Shown: positions 7,557 through 15,486, numbered from the stretch's first letter. The stretch is 17,743 bases of DNA from CAZTDU01 sp050248795 (GCA_050248795.1 JBFWRS010000061.1:1-17743), one strand, 5' to 3'. Made by a program: numbers and translations. The notes: generated by a model from the letters alone, not told the origin.

Positions 7557-8674
7557 CGCGCCGCCGCCATCGGCCGGCGCGCCATGAAGGCCGGCGCGAT
7601 GCTCGCGAGGCGGGCATCATCCATGCGGCCGCTGCGCGTCATGTAATCGTAGGCAAGCTGCCAGGGCGGCAACTGCATCTTCTCGGCAAGGCGCTCGTAC
7701 CAGTAGGAACTTTGCCTCGCGGCGGCGACGATCTTCTCCACCACCGGACGCCGCTGCGCTTCGAAGCGCTCCAGCGCCTGCTGCACGTCCTCGCCAGCCA
7801 CGGCCAGGGCCTTGTCCAGCGCGATCGCGTCCTCCAGCGCCAGGCGCGTGCCGGAGCCCACGGAGAAATGCCCGGTGCGCAGCGCGTCGCCGATCAGCAC
7901 CACGTTGCCGCTGCGCCAGTTGGCATTGGTCAGCAGCGGGAAGCTGCGCCACACCGACTTGTTCGACACCAGCGGCTTGCCGTCGAGGTCCGGCGCGAAG
8001 ACGTCTGCGCAGTAGGCGCACGACGCGGCATCGTCCATGCGATCCAGGCCTGCCCTGCGCCAGGTCCCTGCATCGCACTCGACGATGAACGTGCTCATGG
8101 TCGGCGAGTAGCGGTAGTGGTGGGCGACGAAATGGCCATCGCGGTTCTGCCTGAAGGTCAGGGTCAGGCAGTCGAACGGCTTCTCGACGCCGTACCAGGC
8201 GAACTTGTTGGACAGCCATTCGATATCCGGCCGGAATTCGCTCGCAAGCGTGTTGCGGACGAAGGAATTCACGCCGTCGGCGGCGACGACCAGGTCAGCC
8301 TCGGGCAGGCTGGTGACCGGGGCGCCGAAGATCATGCGTACGCCGGCCTCGCTGCAGAGTTCCTGCAGGAACTGGTTCAGGCGCAGCCGCGCGATCGACG
8401 CAAAGCCATTGCCGTCCACGTCCACCCGCTCGTCGCGGTGCACGATGCGCTGGATCGGCCAGATCTCCATGCGGCCGGTGAGCGCGCGGTAGAAATCCGG
8501 CGCGTCGCGCTCCAGGAACGCCAGCGCGCCCTGCGAAAAGACGACGCCGAAGCCGAAGGTAGCGTCCGCGGCATTCTGCTCGGAGACAACGATGTCCCAG
8601 CGCGGCCAGCGCCGCCTGGCCAGCAGCGCGAAGAACAGTCCGGCCGGGCCGGCGCCGATCACATGGATGCGCAC
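7553..8674 (-). CDS. FAD-dependent monooxygenase, salicylyl-CoA 5-hydroxylase / VioD-like
   Basis: Flavoprotein hydroxylase of 373 residues. It shows the Rossmann fingerprint GAGPAG (7-12), FGFGVVFS (40-47) and a DG motif AADGVNSFVR (131-140). Further motifs are WYGVEKPFD (160-168), STFIVEC (194-200) and the GD motif running into GDALRTGHFSVGSGTRLALE (262-281). These match the N-terminal half of salicylyl-CoA 5-hydroxylase and 2-aminobenzoyl-CoA monooxygenase/reductase, and also VioD of violacein biosynthesis. The C-terminal old-yellow-enzyme domain found in the bifunctional aryl-CoA enzymes is absent. The GTG at 8674 is the natural start because the FAD fingerprint begins five residues in, although the ribosome binding site is weak. 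The stop overlaps the sir2 start. The substrate is unknown; an aryl-CoA is a reasonable guess given the neighbourhood. Confidence 0.85.
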   Translation of the reverse strand: MRIHVIGAGPAGLFFALLARRRWPRWDIVVSEQNAADATFGFGVVFSQGALAFLERDAPDFYRALTGRMEIWPIQRIVHRDERVDVDGNGFASIARLRLNQFLQELCSEAGVRMIFGAPVTSLPEADLVVAADGVNSFVRNTLASEFRPDIEWLSNKFAWYGVEKPFDCLTLTFRQNRDGHFVAHHYRYSPTMSTFIVECDAGTWRRAGLDRMDDAASCAYCADVFAPDLDGKPLVSNKSVWRSFPLLTNANWRSGNVVLIGDALRTGHFSVGSGTRLALEDAIALDKALAVAGEDVQQALERFEAQRRPVVEKIVAAARQSSYWYERLAEKMQLPPWQLAYDYMTRSGRMDDARLASIAPAFMARRPMAAAR

Positions 8675-8711
8675 GCGCCGATTCTGCCACCAACGACCGG
8701 ACGTTCAGGAA

Positions 8712-9869
8712 CTATGGGGCGGCTGCGCTGACGATCCGGTTCCGGCCGCCTTCCTTGGCTGCATACAGCGCCTTGTCGGCGGCCTTCAGCAGCGCGTCCC
8801 AGTCCGCGCCATCCTCGCCGAGCGTGGCCACGCCGCCGCTGACGGTGACGTGCATGCGCCTGCCGGCATACTCGAACTCGCGCGCCTGCACCGCATCGCG
8901 GATCCTCTCTGCGACCTTGACCGCGATGTCCTTGCCCATGTCCGGCATCAGCACGACGAATTCCTCGCCGCCATAGCGGCCCGCGACATCATGCTGACGC
9001 ACGCTTGCGCGCAGGATATCGGCGAACTCGCGCAGCACATGGTCGCCCGCCGGGTGGCCATGACGGTCGTTCAACTGCTTGAAGTGATCGAGGTCGAACA
9101 TCACCAGGCTGAAGCGCCCGCCGGAGCGGCTCGAACGCGAAACCTCGCGCTCGAACTCGGCAAGGAAGGCGCCACGATTGGCAAGGCCGGTCAGCGAATC
9201 GAAGCGCGCGAGGCGGCTCAGGTCCTTCTGCAGGTACTCGATCTCCATCCACATCACGCCGAGCGTCAGCACGGCGATGAACCCGGCGTAGGACAGGAAG
9301 CTGACCGAGTTGAGCGTGCTCGGCTGCATCAGGCTGTCGACCGGGAACAGCAGCGCGGCCACGCAGCGTGTGCCGGTCACCAGCCCCAGCATCCAGAAGA
9401 AGATCTCGGTGAACCTGAACGAGAGCTCGCAACCGGGAACTACATGCGAGCGTAGCACCAGCGCGGCACGGATGGCGACCACCGCGATGGCGGCGTTTGC
9501 CGCCACGATGCGAAACGTCACGCTCGGCCAGACTTCGGAACTCAGCAGTATGAGGACGAACAGCAGCGCGGTTGCGCTCCAGCCCAGCAGGTCCTTCGGC
9601 GGGATTCCGCAGAAGATGCGCAAGGCGCGTATCGCCAGCACCAGCCCGGCGACCAGCGCGGTATTCGCGACGGTGATCGAAAGCAGGTCCGGCACCTGGC
9701 CGCGTAGCGCAATGCCGGCCAGTCCCGCTGCCAAAACCAGGATCGCCAATCCCCAGGATGCGACCAGCCGGGTGCCGCCCTGCATGCGCGCCACCACCAG
9801 CGAGACCGCCCCCATCAGCGTGGCGACGAGCAGGCTGGCGACGACCAGCGAACGGGTGTCGAGAATCAT
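8712..9869 (-). CDS. Membrane-bound diguanylate cyclase (GGDEF)
   Basis: 385-residue enzyme predicted to make c-di-GMP from two GTP. The N-terminal 210 residues form about six membrane helices without an obvious known sensor domain. They are followed by a complete GGDEF domain with DSLTGLANR (224-232), FDLDHFKQLND (258-268) and an intact GGEEF active site (300-304). The RQHD (291-294) upstream is spaced as the RxxD inhibitory site, so product inhibition is expected. I chose the ATG at 9869; an in-frame TTG at 9893 is possible and neither has a convincing ribosome binding site. The gene ends 37 bases before the monooxygenase start and may be co-transcribed with it. A palindrome lies 50 bases upstream of the start. 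Confidence 0.92.
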   Translation of the reverse strand: MILDTRSLVVASLLVATLMGAVSLVVARMQGGTRLVASWGLAILVLAAGLAGIALRGQVPDLLSITVANTALVAGLVLAIRALRIFCGIPPKDLLGWSATALLFVLILLSSEVWPSVTFRIVAANAAIAVVAIRAALVLRSHVVPGCELSFRFTEIFFWMLGLVTGTRCVAALLFPVDSLMQPSTLNSVSFLSYAGFIAVLTLGVMWMEIEYLQKDLSRLARFDSLTGLANRGAFLAEFEREVSRSSRSGGRFSLVMFDLDHFKQLNDRHGHPAGDHVLREFADILRASVRQHDVAGRYGGEEFVVLMPDMGKDIAVKVAERIRDAVQAREFEYAGRRMHVTVSGGVATLGEDGADWDALLKAADKALYAAKEGGRNRIVSAAAP

Positions 9870-9919
9870 GGATTCATGGTCGCCGCCAGCCAAGCTCGCC
9901 GCAAGACCGATTCGTCATG

Positions 9920-9940
9920 GATTGTTGCGACGCAACAATC
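9920..9940. promoter_or_regulatory. Perfect 21-bp palindrome, candidate operator
   Basis: Ten-base arms GATTGTTGCG (9920-9929) and CGCAACAATC (9931-9940) are perfectly complementary around a single central base. The element lies two bases past the stop of the FAD subunit gene and 50 bases upstream of the diguanylate cyclase ATG. No T-run follows on the minus strand, so an operator for the downstream gene is more likely than an intrinsic terminator. The cognate regulator is not recognised. Confidence 0.55.
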
Positions 9941-9942
9941 GT

Positions 9943-10968
9943 TTACATCGGCAGATGTCTCGCCGTACGGCGTCGCATATCCTGCATGTCGTCGCCGCGC
10001 AGGTCGCGCAGGGCATACGTGGCATAGGCGCCGGCCACGCCCTTGCGCCAGTAGAGGTCGAGGTCGGTATTGTCGAGCGGCTTGGCACGCGAGGCGATGA
10101 TCGCCGCGGCCTCGGCGATCACCTCATCGCTCAGTCGCTTGCCGACGAGAAACTGGCCTGCCTTCTCGACCAGGAAAGGCCGCGACGCCACCGCGCCCAG
10201 TGCGATGCGCGCCTCTTCCACCGTGCCGTCGGCGGCAAGCCGTGCCGCTGCCGCCACGCCCAGCACCGGGAAATCGAACGCGCCGCGGCGGCGCAGCTTC
10301 CAGTAGACGCTGCGCCAGCCCGCCGCCTCCGGCAGGCTCACCTCGGTAAGGATCTCATCGGGCTTGCGCACCATGTAGTCGATGCCGTCGTTGCGGTAGA
10401 AGTCGGCGAGCGGAACCTCCCGCTCGCCAGCAGCGGACACCAGCTTCACGCTCGCGCCAAGCGCGAGCAGCGCCGGCGCGCAATCGGTTGACGACGCAGC
10501 GACGCAGCGCTTGCTGGCGGTGGCGACCCAGCAGGTTTCGCCGTCCTTCTTCAGGCAATAGTCGATCGCCTTGCGCCACTCGTGGCTCTGGTTGTAGTAG
10601 TTGCAGCGGGTATCCAGGCACAGGTTGCCGCCGATGGTGCCCATGTTGCGCAGGTGCGACGTCGCGACCTGCGCCGCGGCCTGCGCCAGCCCGGCATAGG
10701 CGTCCCGCAGCATCGGCTGCGCGGCCACCTGCGACAGCGTCAGCCCGGCGCCGATGCGCACGCCGCTGCCGTTGGAAAAGCCGCGCAGCTCGGCCACGCC
10801 GCGCAAGGACACCAGCGTGCGCGGCACCTGCTGGCGGCGCTTCATGTTCGGCAGCAGGTCGGTGCCGCCGGCGATCAGCATCGCATTGCCGCTTTCGCCC
10901 GCGAGTATCCGCGCCGCTTCGTCGACCGAACGCGGCTGGCGAAAATCGAACCACGGCAGTCGCATCAT
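9943..10968 (-). CDS. HCR-type molybdenum hydroxylase, FAD subunit with extra [4Fe-4S] loop
   Basis: FAD-binding electron-transfer subunit (341 residues) of a xanthine-oxidase-family enzyme. FAD-binding stretches are AGGTDLLPNMKRR (33-45) and MGTIGGNLCLDTRC (109-122). It also carries the insertion found in the beta subunit of 4-hydroxybenzoyl-CoA reductase, with four cysteines at C122, C138, C146 and C155. As I recall, these match the [4Fe-4S] ligand numbering reported for the Thauera aromatica enzyme. This loop is absent from ordinary xanthine dehydrogenases and suggests low-potential, reductive chemistry. The ATG at 10968 overlaps the stop of the Mo-subunit gene (ATGA), and a second ATG follows at once. 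It is the last gene of the three-gene operon. Resembles hcrB/hbaD, but the substrate is unproven. Confidence 0.93.
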   Translation of the reverse strand: MMRLPWFDFRQPRSVDEAARILAGESGNAMLIAGGTDLLPNMKRRQQVPRTLVSLRGVAELRGFSNGSGVRIGAGLTLSQVAAQPMLRDAYAGLAQAAAQVATSHLRNMGTIGGNLCLDTRCNYYNQSHEWRKAIDYCLKKDGETCWVATASKRCVAASSTDCAPALLALGASVKLVSAAGEREVPLADFYRNDGIDYMVRKPDEILTEVSLPEAAGWRSVYWKLRRRGAFDFPVLGVAAAARLAADGTVEEARIALGAVASRPFLVEKAGQFLVGKRLSDEVIAEAAAIIASRAKPLDNTDLDLYWRKGVAGAYATYALRDLRGDDMQDMRRRTARHLPM

Positions 10969-13406
10969 CGCGCGGCCCTCCTTGCGGGCTGCTGCTTTTC
11001 CTTGCCGTCGCCGCCCTCCCATGGCGGCGCGACCCGCACCGGCTCCGGATAGGGCACGCTGGGGAAATGCTCCGGACCGATGCGCGGCGACTCGCCCTTC
11101 GCCTTGCGTTCCAGCGCGCGCAGCACCTTGTCCGGCGTCACCGGGATCTCATCCACGCGCACGCCCACCGCGTCGTACACCGCGTTCGCCAGCGCGGGCA
11201 TCACCGGCAGCAGCGGACCCTGGCCCACCTCCTTGGCGCCGAACGGACAGTTGGGGTCCGGGTCCTCCACCAGCACGACGTCGACTTCCGGCATGTCCAG
11301 CGCGGTGAGGCTCTTGTAGTCGAGCATCGACGGGATCTTGTGCACCAGCGCGTTCGACAGCTTCGGCGGCAGGCGCCTGAATGCCTGCTCCTCCATCAGC
11401 GCTTCGCCCAGCCCCATGTAGACGCCGCCGATCACCTGCCCCTTCGCCAGTTCCGGGTTGATGGTGCGGCCGATGTCATGCGCGATCCAGATCTTCGACA
11501 CCGTGATCCAGCCGGTGGCCGGATCGACCTCGGTTTCGATGACGCAGGCCGAGTACGAGTAAGCCGGTGACGGGCCGACGCCCGCGCCCTTGAAGCGGCC
11601 GGGTGCGCGCGGCGGCGAATACGAGCCCACCGCGCCGATGGTGCCGAACTTCTCCTCGGCCGCGGCCACCGCTTCGCGAAACTCCATCCCCTTCGACGGA
11701 TCGTCGGCGAGGAACGCGCGGCCGTTCGCGAACACCAGCCGGTCCGGAATGGTGTCCAGCTGCGCGGCGGCGGCGTCTGCGAGCATCTGCCGCACCCGCT
11801 CGGCGGCCTGGATGGCCGCATTGCCCATCATCACCGTCACGCGGCTGGAATACGAACCAAGGTCGATCGGCGTGATGCCGGTATCGCCGGTGACGCAGCG
11901 CACTTCGAAGGGGTGAATGCCGAGCACCTCGGACACGATTGCGGCCAGTACGTCGTCCGAGCCCTGTCCGATCTCGGTCGCGCCGCAGAACACGGTCACC
12001 TGGCCACTGCGATCGAGCAGGATCTGCACGCCGGATTGCGGCATCTTGTTCCAGTAGATCGGCAGGCCGGCGCCGCACAGGTACGAGCCGCATGCCAGTC
12101 CCAGTCCGCGTCCTTCCGGCAGCTTGCCGCGGCGGCGCTTCCAGTCCGAGCGCTCCACCACCTGGCGGATGCACTCCGCCAGGCCGATGGAGCCGATCTT
12201 CAGCCAGTTCGCGGTCAGCGAATCCGGCTTCGCCACCATGTTGAGGCGCAGTTCCGCCGGATCGATGCCCAGCTCGACCGCGATCTTGTCCAGCTGCACC
12301 TCCTGGCCGAAGCGCGGCTGCGGCGTGCCGTGGCCGCGCTTGGGGCCGCAGGGCGGCTTGTTGGTGAAGGTGCGGCAGCCATCCCACTTGTAGCGTGGCA
12401 GCTCGTAGGTCACCGTCTGCAGCGCGCCGGTGTAGAACGTGCTTGCGACGCCGTACGAGCCATAGCCGCCACCGTCAACCAGCGTCTGCAGGTGCATGCC
12501 GGTGAGCCTGCCTTCCTTCGTCACGCCGGTGCGCAGCTTCATCAGCACCGGATGCCGACCGCGATGCATGTAGAACACCTCTTCGCGCGTCAGGCAGATC
12601 TTCACCGGGCGGCCGAGCCTGAGCGCGGCCTTGGCGACCACCAGCTCGTGATTGGCGATGTCGCACTTGCCGCCGAAGCCGCCGCCGTTCGGGCAGGCGA
12701 TGACGCGGATGTGCGAAGCCGGCACCTGCAGCACGCGCGCCATGGCGCGGTGCAGGTAGTGCGGCACCTGCGTGCTGGCCCAGATGCACAGCTTGCCGTC
12801 CGGGTCCACCGCCGCCACCGCCGCGTGCTGCTCCATCGGCAGGTGGGTATTGCCCTCGAAGAAAAACAGGTCCTCGAACACCCGGTGCGAGCGTCCCAGC
12901 GCCTCCTCGACGTCGCCGAATTCGAACGCCTGCAGGCGGTGGATGTTGCCCTGCTCGCCGTAGTCGTGGATGCGCGGTTCGGGATGGGCGAGCGCGTCCT
13001 GTGCGTCGGCGATGGTGCGCAGCGGCCGGTACTTCACCTTGATGAGTTCGACCGCCTCGCCGGCGGCGTGCTCGTCCCGGGCGATCACCGCCGCCACCGG
13101 GTCGCCTACGTAGCGCACCCGCTGCGGCGCAAGCGGATACTCGTCCTGCGTCACCGGCAGGATGCCGTATGACACCGGGAAGTCCTTTCCGGTCAGCACC
13201 AGCAGCACGCCGGGGTGCTGCTCGGCCGCGGTGGTGTCGATGGATTCGATTTCCGCATGCGGCACCGAGGAGCGCAGCAGCTTCGCATGCACCATGCGCG
13301 GCAGCACCACGTCGTCGGCGAATCGGGTCTGGCCGGTGGACTTGGCGCGGCCATCCACACGGCGGCGCGGCTTGCCGAGGACGTCGAAGCGCGTGCGCGC
13401 GTTCAT
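10965..13406 (-). CDS. HCR-type molybdenum hydroxylase, molybdopterin-binding catalytic subunit
   Basis: Catalytic subunit (813 residues) expected to bind molybdopterin cytosine dinucleotide and act on an aromatic or N-heterocyclic substrate. Family motifs are the N-terminal hammerhead domain (about 20-135) and the Mo-cofactor motif GGGFGGK (241-247). PPCGPKRGHG (351-360) resembles the HCR version of this loop, and GATEIGQGSDDVL is at 475-487. The conserved active-site glutamate is E726 in GAKEVGQG; HCR enzymes that I recall read KEASEG here, so this is a relative, not a clear orthologue. The C-terminal 40 residues are charged and low in complexity. The ATG at 13406 overlaps the small-subunit stop (ATGA). 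The open frame upstream of it is only a shadow of the small-subunit gene. Confidence 0.93.
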   Translation of the reverse strand: MNARTRFDVLGKPRRRVDGRAKSTGQTRFADDVVLPRMVHAKLLRSSVPHAEIESIDTTAAEQHPGVLLVLTGKDFPVSYGILPVTQDEYPLAPQRVRYVGDPVAAVIARDEHAAGEAVELIKVKYRPLRTIADAQDALAHPEPRIHDYGEQGNIHRLQAFEFGDVEEALGRSHRVFEDLFFFEGNTHLPMEQHAAVAAVDPDGKLCIWASTQVPHYLHRAMARVLQVPASHIRVIACPNGGGFGGKCDIANHELVVAKAALRLGRPVKICLTREEVFYMHRGRHPVLMKLRTGVTKEGRLTGMHLQTLVDGGGYGSYGVASTFYTGALQTVTYELPRYKWDGCRTFTNKPPCGPKRGHGTPQPRFGQEVQLDKIAVELGIDPAELRLNMVAKPDSLTANWLKIGSIGLAECIRQVVERSDWKRRRGKLPEGRGLGLACGSYLCGAGLPIYWNKMPQSGVQILLDRSGQVTVFCGATEIGQGSDDVLAAIVSEVLGIHPFEVRCVTGDTGITPIDLGSYSSRVTVMMGNAAIQAAERVRQMLADAAAAQLDTIPDRLVFANGRAFLADDPSKGMEFREAVAAAEEKFGTIGAVGSYSPPRAPGRFKGAGVGPSPAYSYSACVIETEVDPATGWITVSKIWIAHDIGRTINPELAKGQVIGGVYMGLGEALMEEQAFRRLPPKLSNALVHKIPSMLDYKSLTALDMPEVDVVLVEDPDPNCPFGAKEVGQGPLLPVMPALANAVYDAVGVRVDEIPVTPDKVLRALERKAKGESPRIGPEHFPSVPYPEPVRVAPPWEGGDGKEKQQPARRAAR

Positions 13407-13921
13407 GGCCTGCCGCCTTTGCGCAGTCGGGCCGCGGCATCCTCGATGGCATCGACGATCTGCTGGTAGCCTGTGCAGCGGCACAGGTTGCCGGAAATCG
13501 CCTCGCGGATGCGCTCGCGGCTGGGGTCCGGTTCTGCTTCCAGCAGCGCCTTCGCCGTCATCAGCATGCCTGGCGAGCAGTAGCCGCATTGCGACGCGCC
13601 GTGGTCTGCATAGGCCTCCTGCAACGGATGCAGTTCGGCCCCGCGCGCGAGGCCTTCCACCGTCTGCACGCTGCGTCCCTCGCATTCGAGCGCCAGGACC
13701 AGGCACGACAGCACCGGCACCCCGTCCAGCAGCACGGTGCAGGCGCCGCACTCGCCCAGCTCGCAGCCGTGCTTGGTGCCGGTCAGCGCCAGATCCTCGC
13801 GCAGCACCTCGAGCAGGGTCTTGTAGGGGGAAAAGGCGACTTCCACCGCCTCCCCGTTGACGGACAGCGCCATCTGCACGTTGCGGCGCACGCGGATCGC
13901 GGCTTCGTTCCCGGCATTCAT
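13403..13921 (-). CDS. HCR-type molybdenum hydroxylase, [2Fe-2S] small subunit
   Basis: Electron-transfer subunit (172 residues) with two [2Fe-2S] clusters. The plant-ferredoxin-type cluster uses C53, C58, C61 and C73 (CELGECGACT and LSC). The second, alpha-helical cluster uses C112, C115, C147 and C149 (CGYC and CRC). All eight cysteines are present. The N-terminus is about 15 residues longer than usual, and M17 (13873) begins at the normal family position. The ATG at 13921 has a G-run seven bases upstream and is preferred. It is the first gene of the operon, with the order small, Mo, FAD and a 4-base overlap at both junctions. Thauera HCR genes are arranged Mo-FAD-small, so the order differs. 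Confidence 0.94.
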   Translation of the reverse strand: MNAGNEAAIRVRRNVQMALSVNGEAVEVAFSPYKTLLEVLREDLALTGTKHGCELGECGACTVLLDGVPVLSCLVLALECEGRSVQTVEGLARGAELHPLQEAYADHGASQCGYCSPGMLMTAKALLEAEPDPSRERIREAISGNLCRCTGYQQIVDAIEDAAARLRKGGRP

Positions 13922-13922
13922 T

Positions 13923-13937
13923 GTTTGGCCCCCAAAC
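13923..13937. repeat. Inverted repeat at the ribosome binding site of the HCR-type operon
   Basis: The arms GTTTGG (13923-13928) and CCAAAC (13932-13937) are perfect complements around CCC. On the minus strand the repeat covers the G-rich ribosome binding site of the small-subunit gene. It lies just downstream of the predicted transcription start, so it could be an operator or an RNA hairpin that limits translation. Confidence 0.4.
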
Positions 13938-13951
13938 TAATCGGCGGCCCT

Positions 13952-13980
13952 ACTTTACCCCCGAGGCGCATCTGCGACAA
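13952..13980 (-). promoter_or_regulatory. Possible promoter of the HCR-type operon
   Basis: On the minus strand TTGTCG (13980-13975) and TAAAGT (13957-13952) each match the sigma-70 boxes at four of six positions with an ideal 17-base spacer. Transcription would begin near 13945, leaving a leader of about 24 bases. Confidence 0.35.
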
Positions 13981-13981
13981 T
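13954..13981 (+). promoter_or_regulatory. Possible promoter of the M81 metallopeptidase gene
   Basis: TTTACC (13954-13959) and GACAAT (13976-13981), with a 16-base spacer, each match sigma-70 boxes at four of six positions. They overlap the predicted boxes of the divergent operon on the other strand. Confidence 0.28.
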
Positions 13982-14012
13982 GGGGCCCACATCGCCGCAG
14001 GCGGGGGAGCCG

Positions 14013-15485
14013 ATGAAACTGGTGCTCGCACAGATGAAGCACGAAACCAACACCTTCTCGCCGGTGCCGACGCCGATCGGGCGGTTTGCCCGCGGCAGCC
14101 CCCTGCCGCTCGAGGGCGAGGCGGCGATCCGCGCATTCCGCGGCACCGGTGACGGGCTGGGAGCCTACATCGAGCTCGCCGGGAAGGCCGGCGCCCAATT
14201 CGCGCTGCCGATCGCCGCGAGCGCCTGGCCTAGCGGCCCGGTGGAGGACGCTGCATTCGACTACATCGCCGAACGCATCTGCAACGAGGTAGCGAAGGGC
14301 TGCGACGCCATCCTGCTGGACCTGCACGGGGCCATGGTGACCGAGACGCACGAGGACGGCGAAGGCGAGCTGCTCCGCCGCATCCGCGCGATCGCGCCGC
14401 GGACGCCGATCGCAGTGTCACTGGACATGCACACCAATCTCTACCCGGCGATGGTGGATCAATCGACCGTGATCGCGGGCTTCCAGACCTACCCCCATGT
14501 CGACATGCACGCCACCAGCTTGCGCGCTGGAAAGGCATTGTTCGCGATGCTCGAAGGACGCGCGAGTCCCACGATGGCCTGGGGCAACCGGCCGATGCTG
14601 CCGCACGTGATGCGCCAGTCCAGCCTGGACTCGCCGAACCGGGAAATCCAGGCGCGTGCAGTGCAGATGGAGAGGGAGGGCGCGCTGTGTGCGTCGCTGT
14701 TCGTCGGCTTTCCTCACGCCGACATCGAGTACGCCGGCCTGTCCGCAGTGGTGGTCACGGACGATAATCCGGCACTCGCGCGCAAGTGGTGCGACGAGCT
14801 GCTGGACATGGCGTGGAACAGCCGCGAGAAGTGGGTATACGAAGTCGAGCCGCTGGCGCAGTCCTTTGCGCGCGCCGGCGTGATGTCCGCACGGCCCGTG
14901 GTGCTGCTCGACCACTACGACAACGCGGCCTCGGGCGGCACCATGGATACGATGACTGTTCTCGCCGGCATCCTGGACGCCGGACTCGAAGACGTTGCCG
15001 CATTCGCGATCTTCGACCCCGCTGCGGTGGCGAAGATGCGCGACGCGGGAATCGGCGCCAGGCTCACGCTGCCCTTGGGCGGCAAGCTCGACATGCCGAG
15101 CCTGGGCCTCAAGGGCAAGCCCTTGGAGCTTACCGGCACGGTGAAGAACCTGACCAACGGGCAGTTCCGCAATCGCGGCCCGATGGGCAAAGGCGTGCTG
15201 ATGGACATGGGCCCGACCGCGGTGTTCGACACCGGCAAGGTCGAGATCATCGTCATCTCGCGCCAGCAGGAGCCGAACGACCTGGAGTGCTTTCATTCGC
15301 AGGGCATAGACCCGGCGTGCAAACGCTACATCATGCTGAAAAGCCGCGTGCACTGGCGCGCCGGCTTCGGCGACCTGGCAAAGGCAATCGTCGAGTGCGC
15401 AGGCACGGGCGTCTGCACCTCGGATTACAGCATGCTCGACTTCAGGAAGGTGCGCCGGCCGATCTACCCGCTGGACCGCATGTAG
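14013..15485 (+). CDS. M81-family metallopeptidase (microcystinase C / MlrC-like)
   Basis: Zinc-dependent hydrolase of 490 residues, typical for the M81 family. The best-known member, MlrC, cleaves linearised microcystin and its tetrapeptide; most members have unknown substrates. Motifs are KHETNTFSP (9-17), LLDLHGAM (101-108), SLDMHTN (136-142), QTYPHVDMHAT (158-168) and GFPHADIEY (232-240). A glycine-rich DNAASGGTMDTM (303-314) aligns with the usual DNPGGGAPGDST. There is no signal peptide, so it acts in the cytoplasm. I chose the ATG at 14013 (GGGGGAG at 14003-14009) because the protein then begins with the family's usual MKLVLAQMKHETN. It is divergent from the HCR-type operon and convergent with the transporter operon. 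An amide substrate delivered by that transporter is plausible but inferred. Confidence 0.93.
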   Translation: MKLVLAQMKHETNTFSPVPTPIGRFARGSPLPLEGEAAIRAFRGTGDGLGAYIELAGKAGAQFALPIAASAWPSGPVEDAAFDYIAERICNEVAKGCDAILLDLHGAMVTETHEDGEGELLRRIRAIAPRTPIAVSLDMHTNLYPAMVDQSTVIAGFQTYPHVDMHATSLRAGKALFAMLEGRASPTMAWGNRPMLPHVMRQSSLDSPNREIQARAVQMEREGALCASLFVGFPHADIEYAGLSAVVVTDDNPALARKWCDELLDMAWNSREKWVYEVEPLAQSFARAGVMSARPVVLLDHYDNAASGGTMDTMTVLAGILDAGLEDVAAFAIFDPAAVAKMRDAGIGARLTLPLGGKLDMPSLGLKGKPLELTGTVKNLTNGQFRNRGPMGKGVLMDMGPTAVFDTGKVEIIVISRQQEPNDLECFHSQGIDPACKRYIMLKSRVHWRAGFGDLAKAIVECAGTGVCTSDYSMLDFRKVRRPIYPLDRM

Positions 15486-15486
15486 G

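Noticed and set aside
9962..9971. Palindrome GCCGTACGGC
   Set aside because: It is inside the coding end of the FAD subunit and is short enough to arise by chance in GC-rich DNA.
10965..13751. A longer 928-residue version of the Mo subunit
   Set aside because: The extra N-terminus is the small-subunit gene in another frame. The ATGA overlap at 13403-13406 fixes the start.
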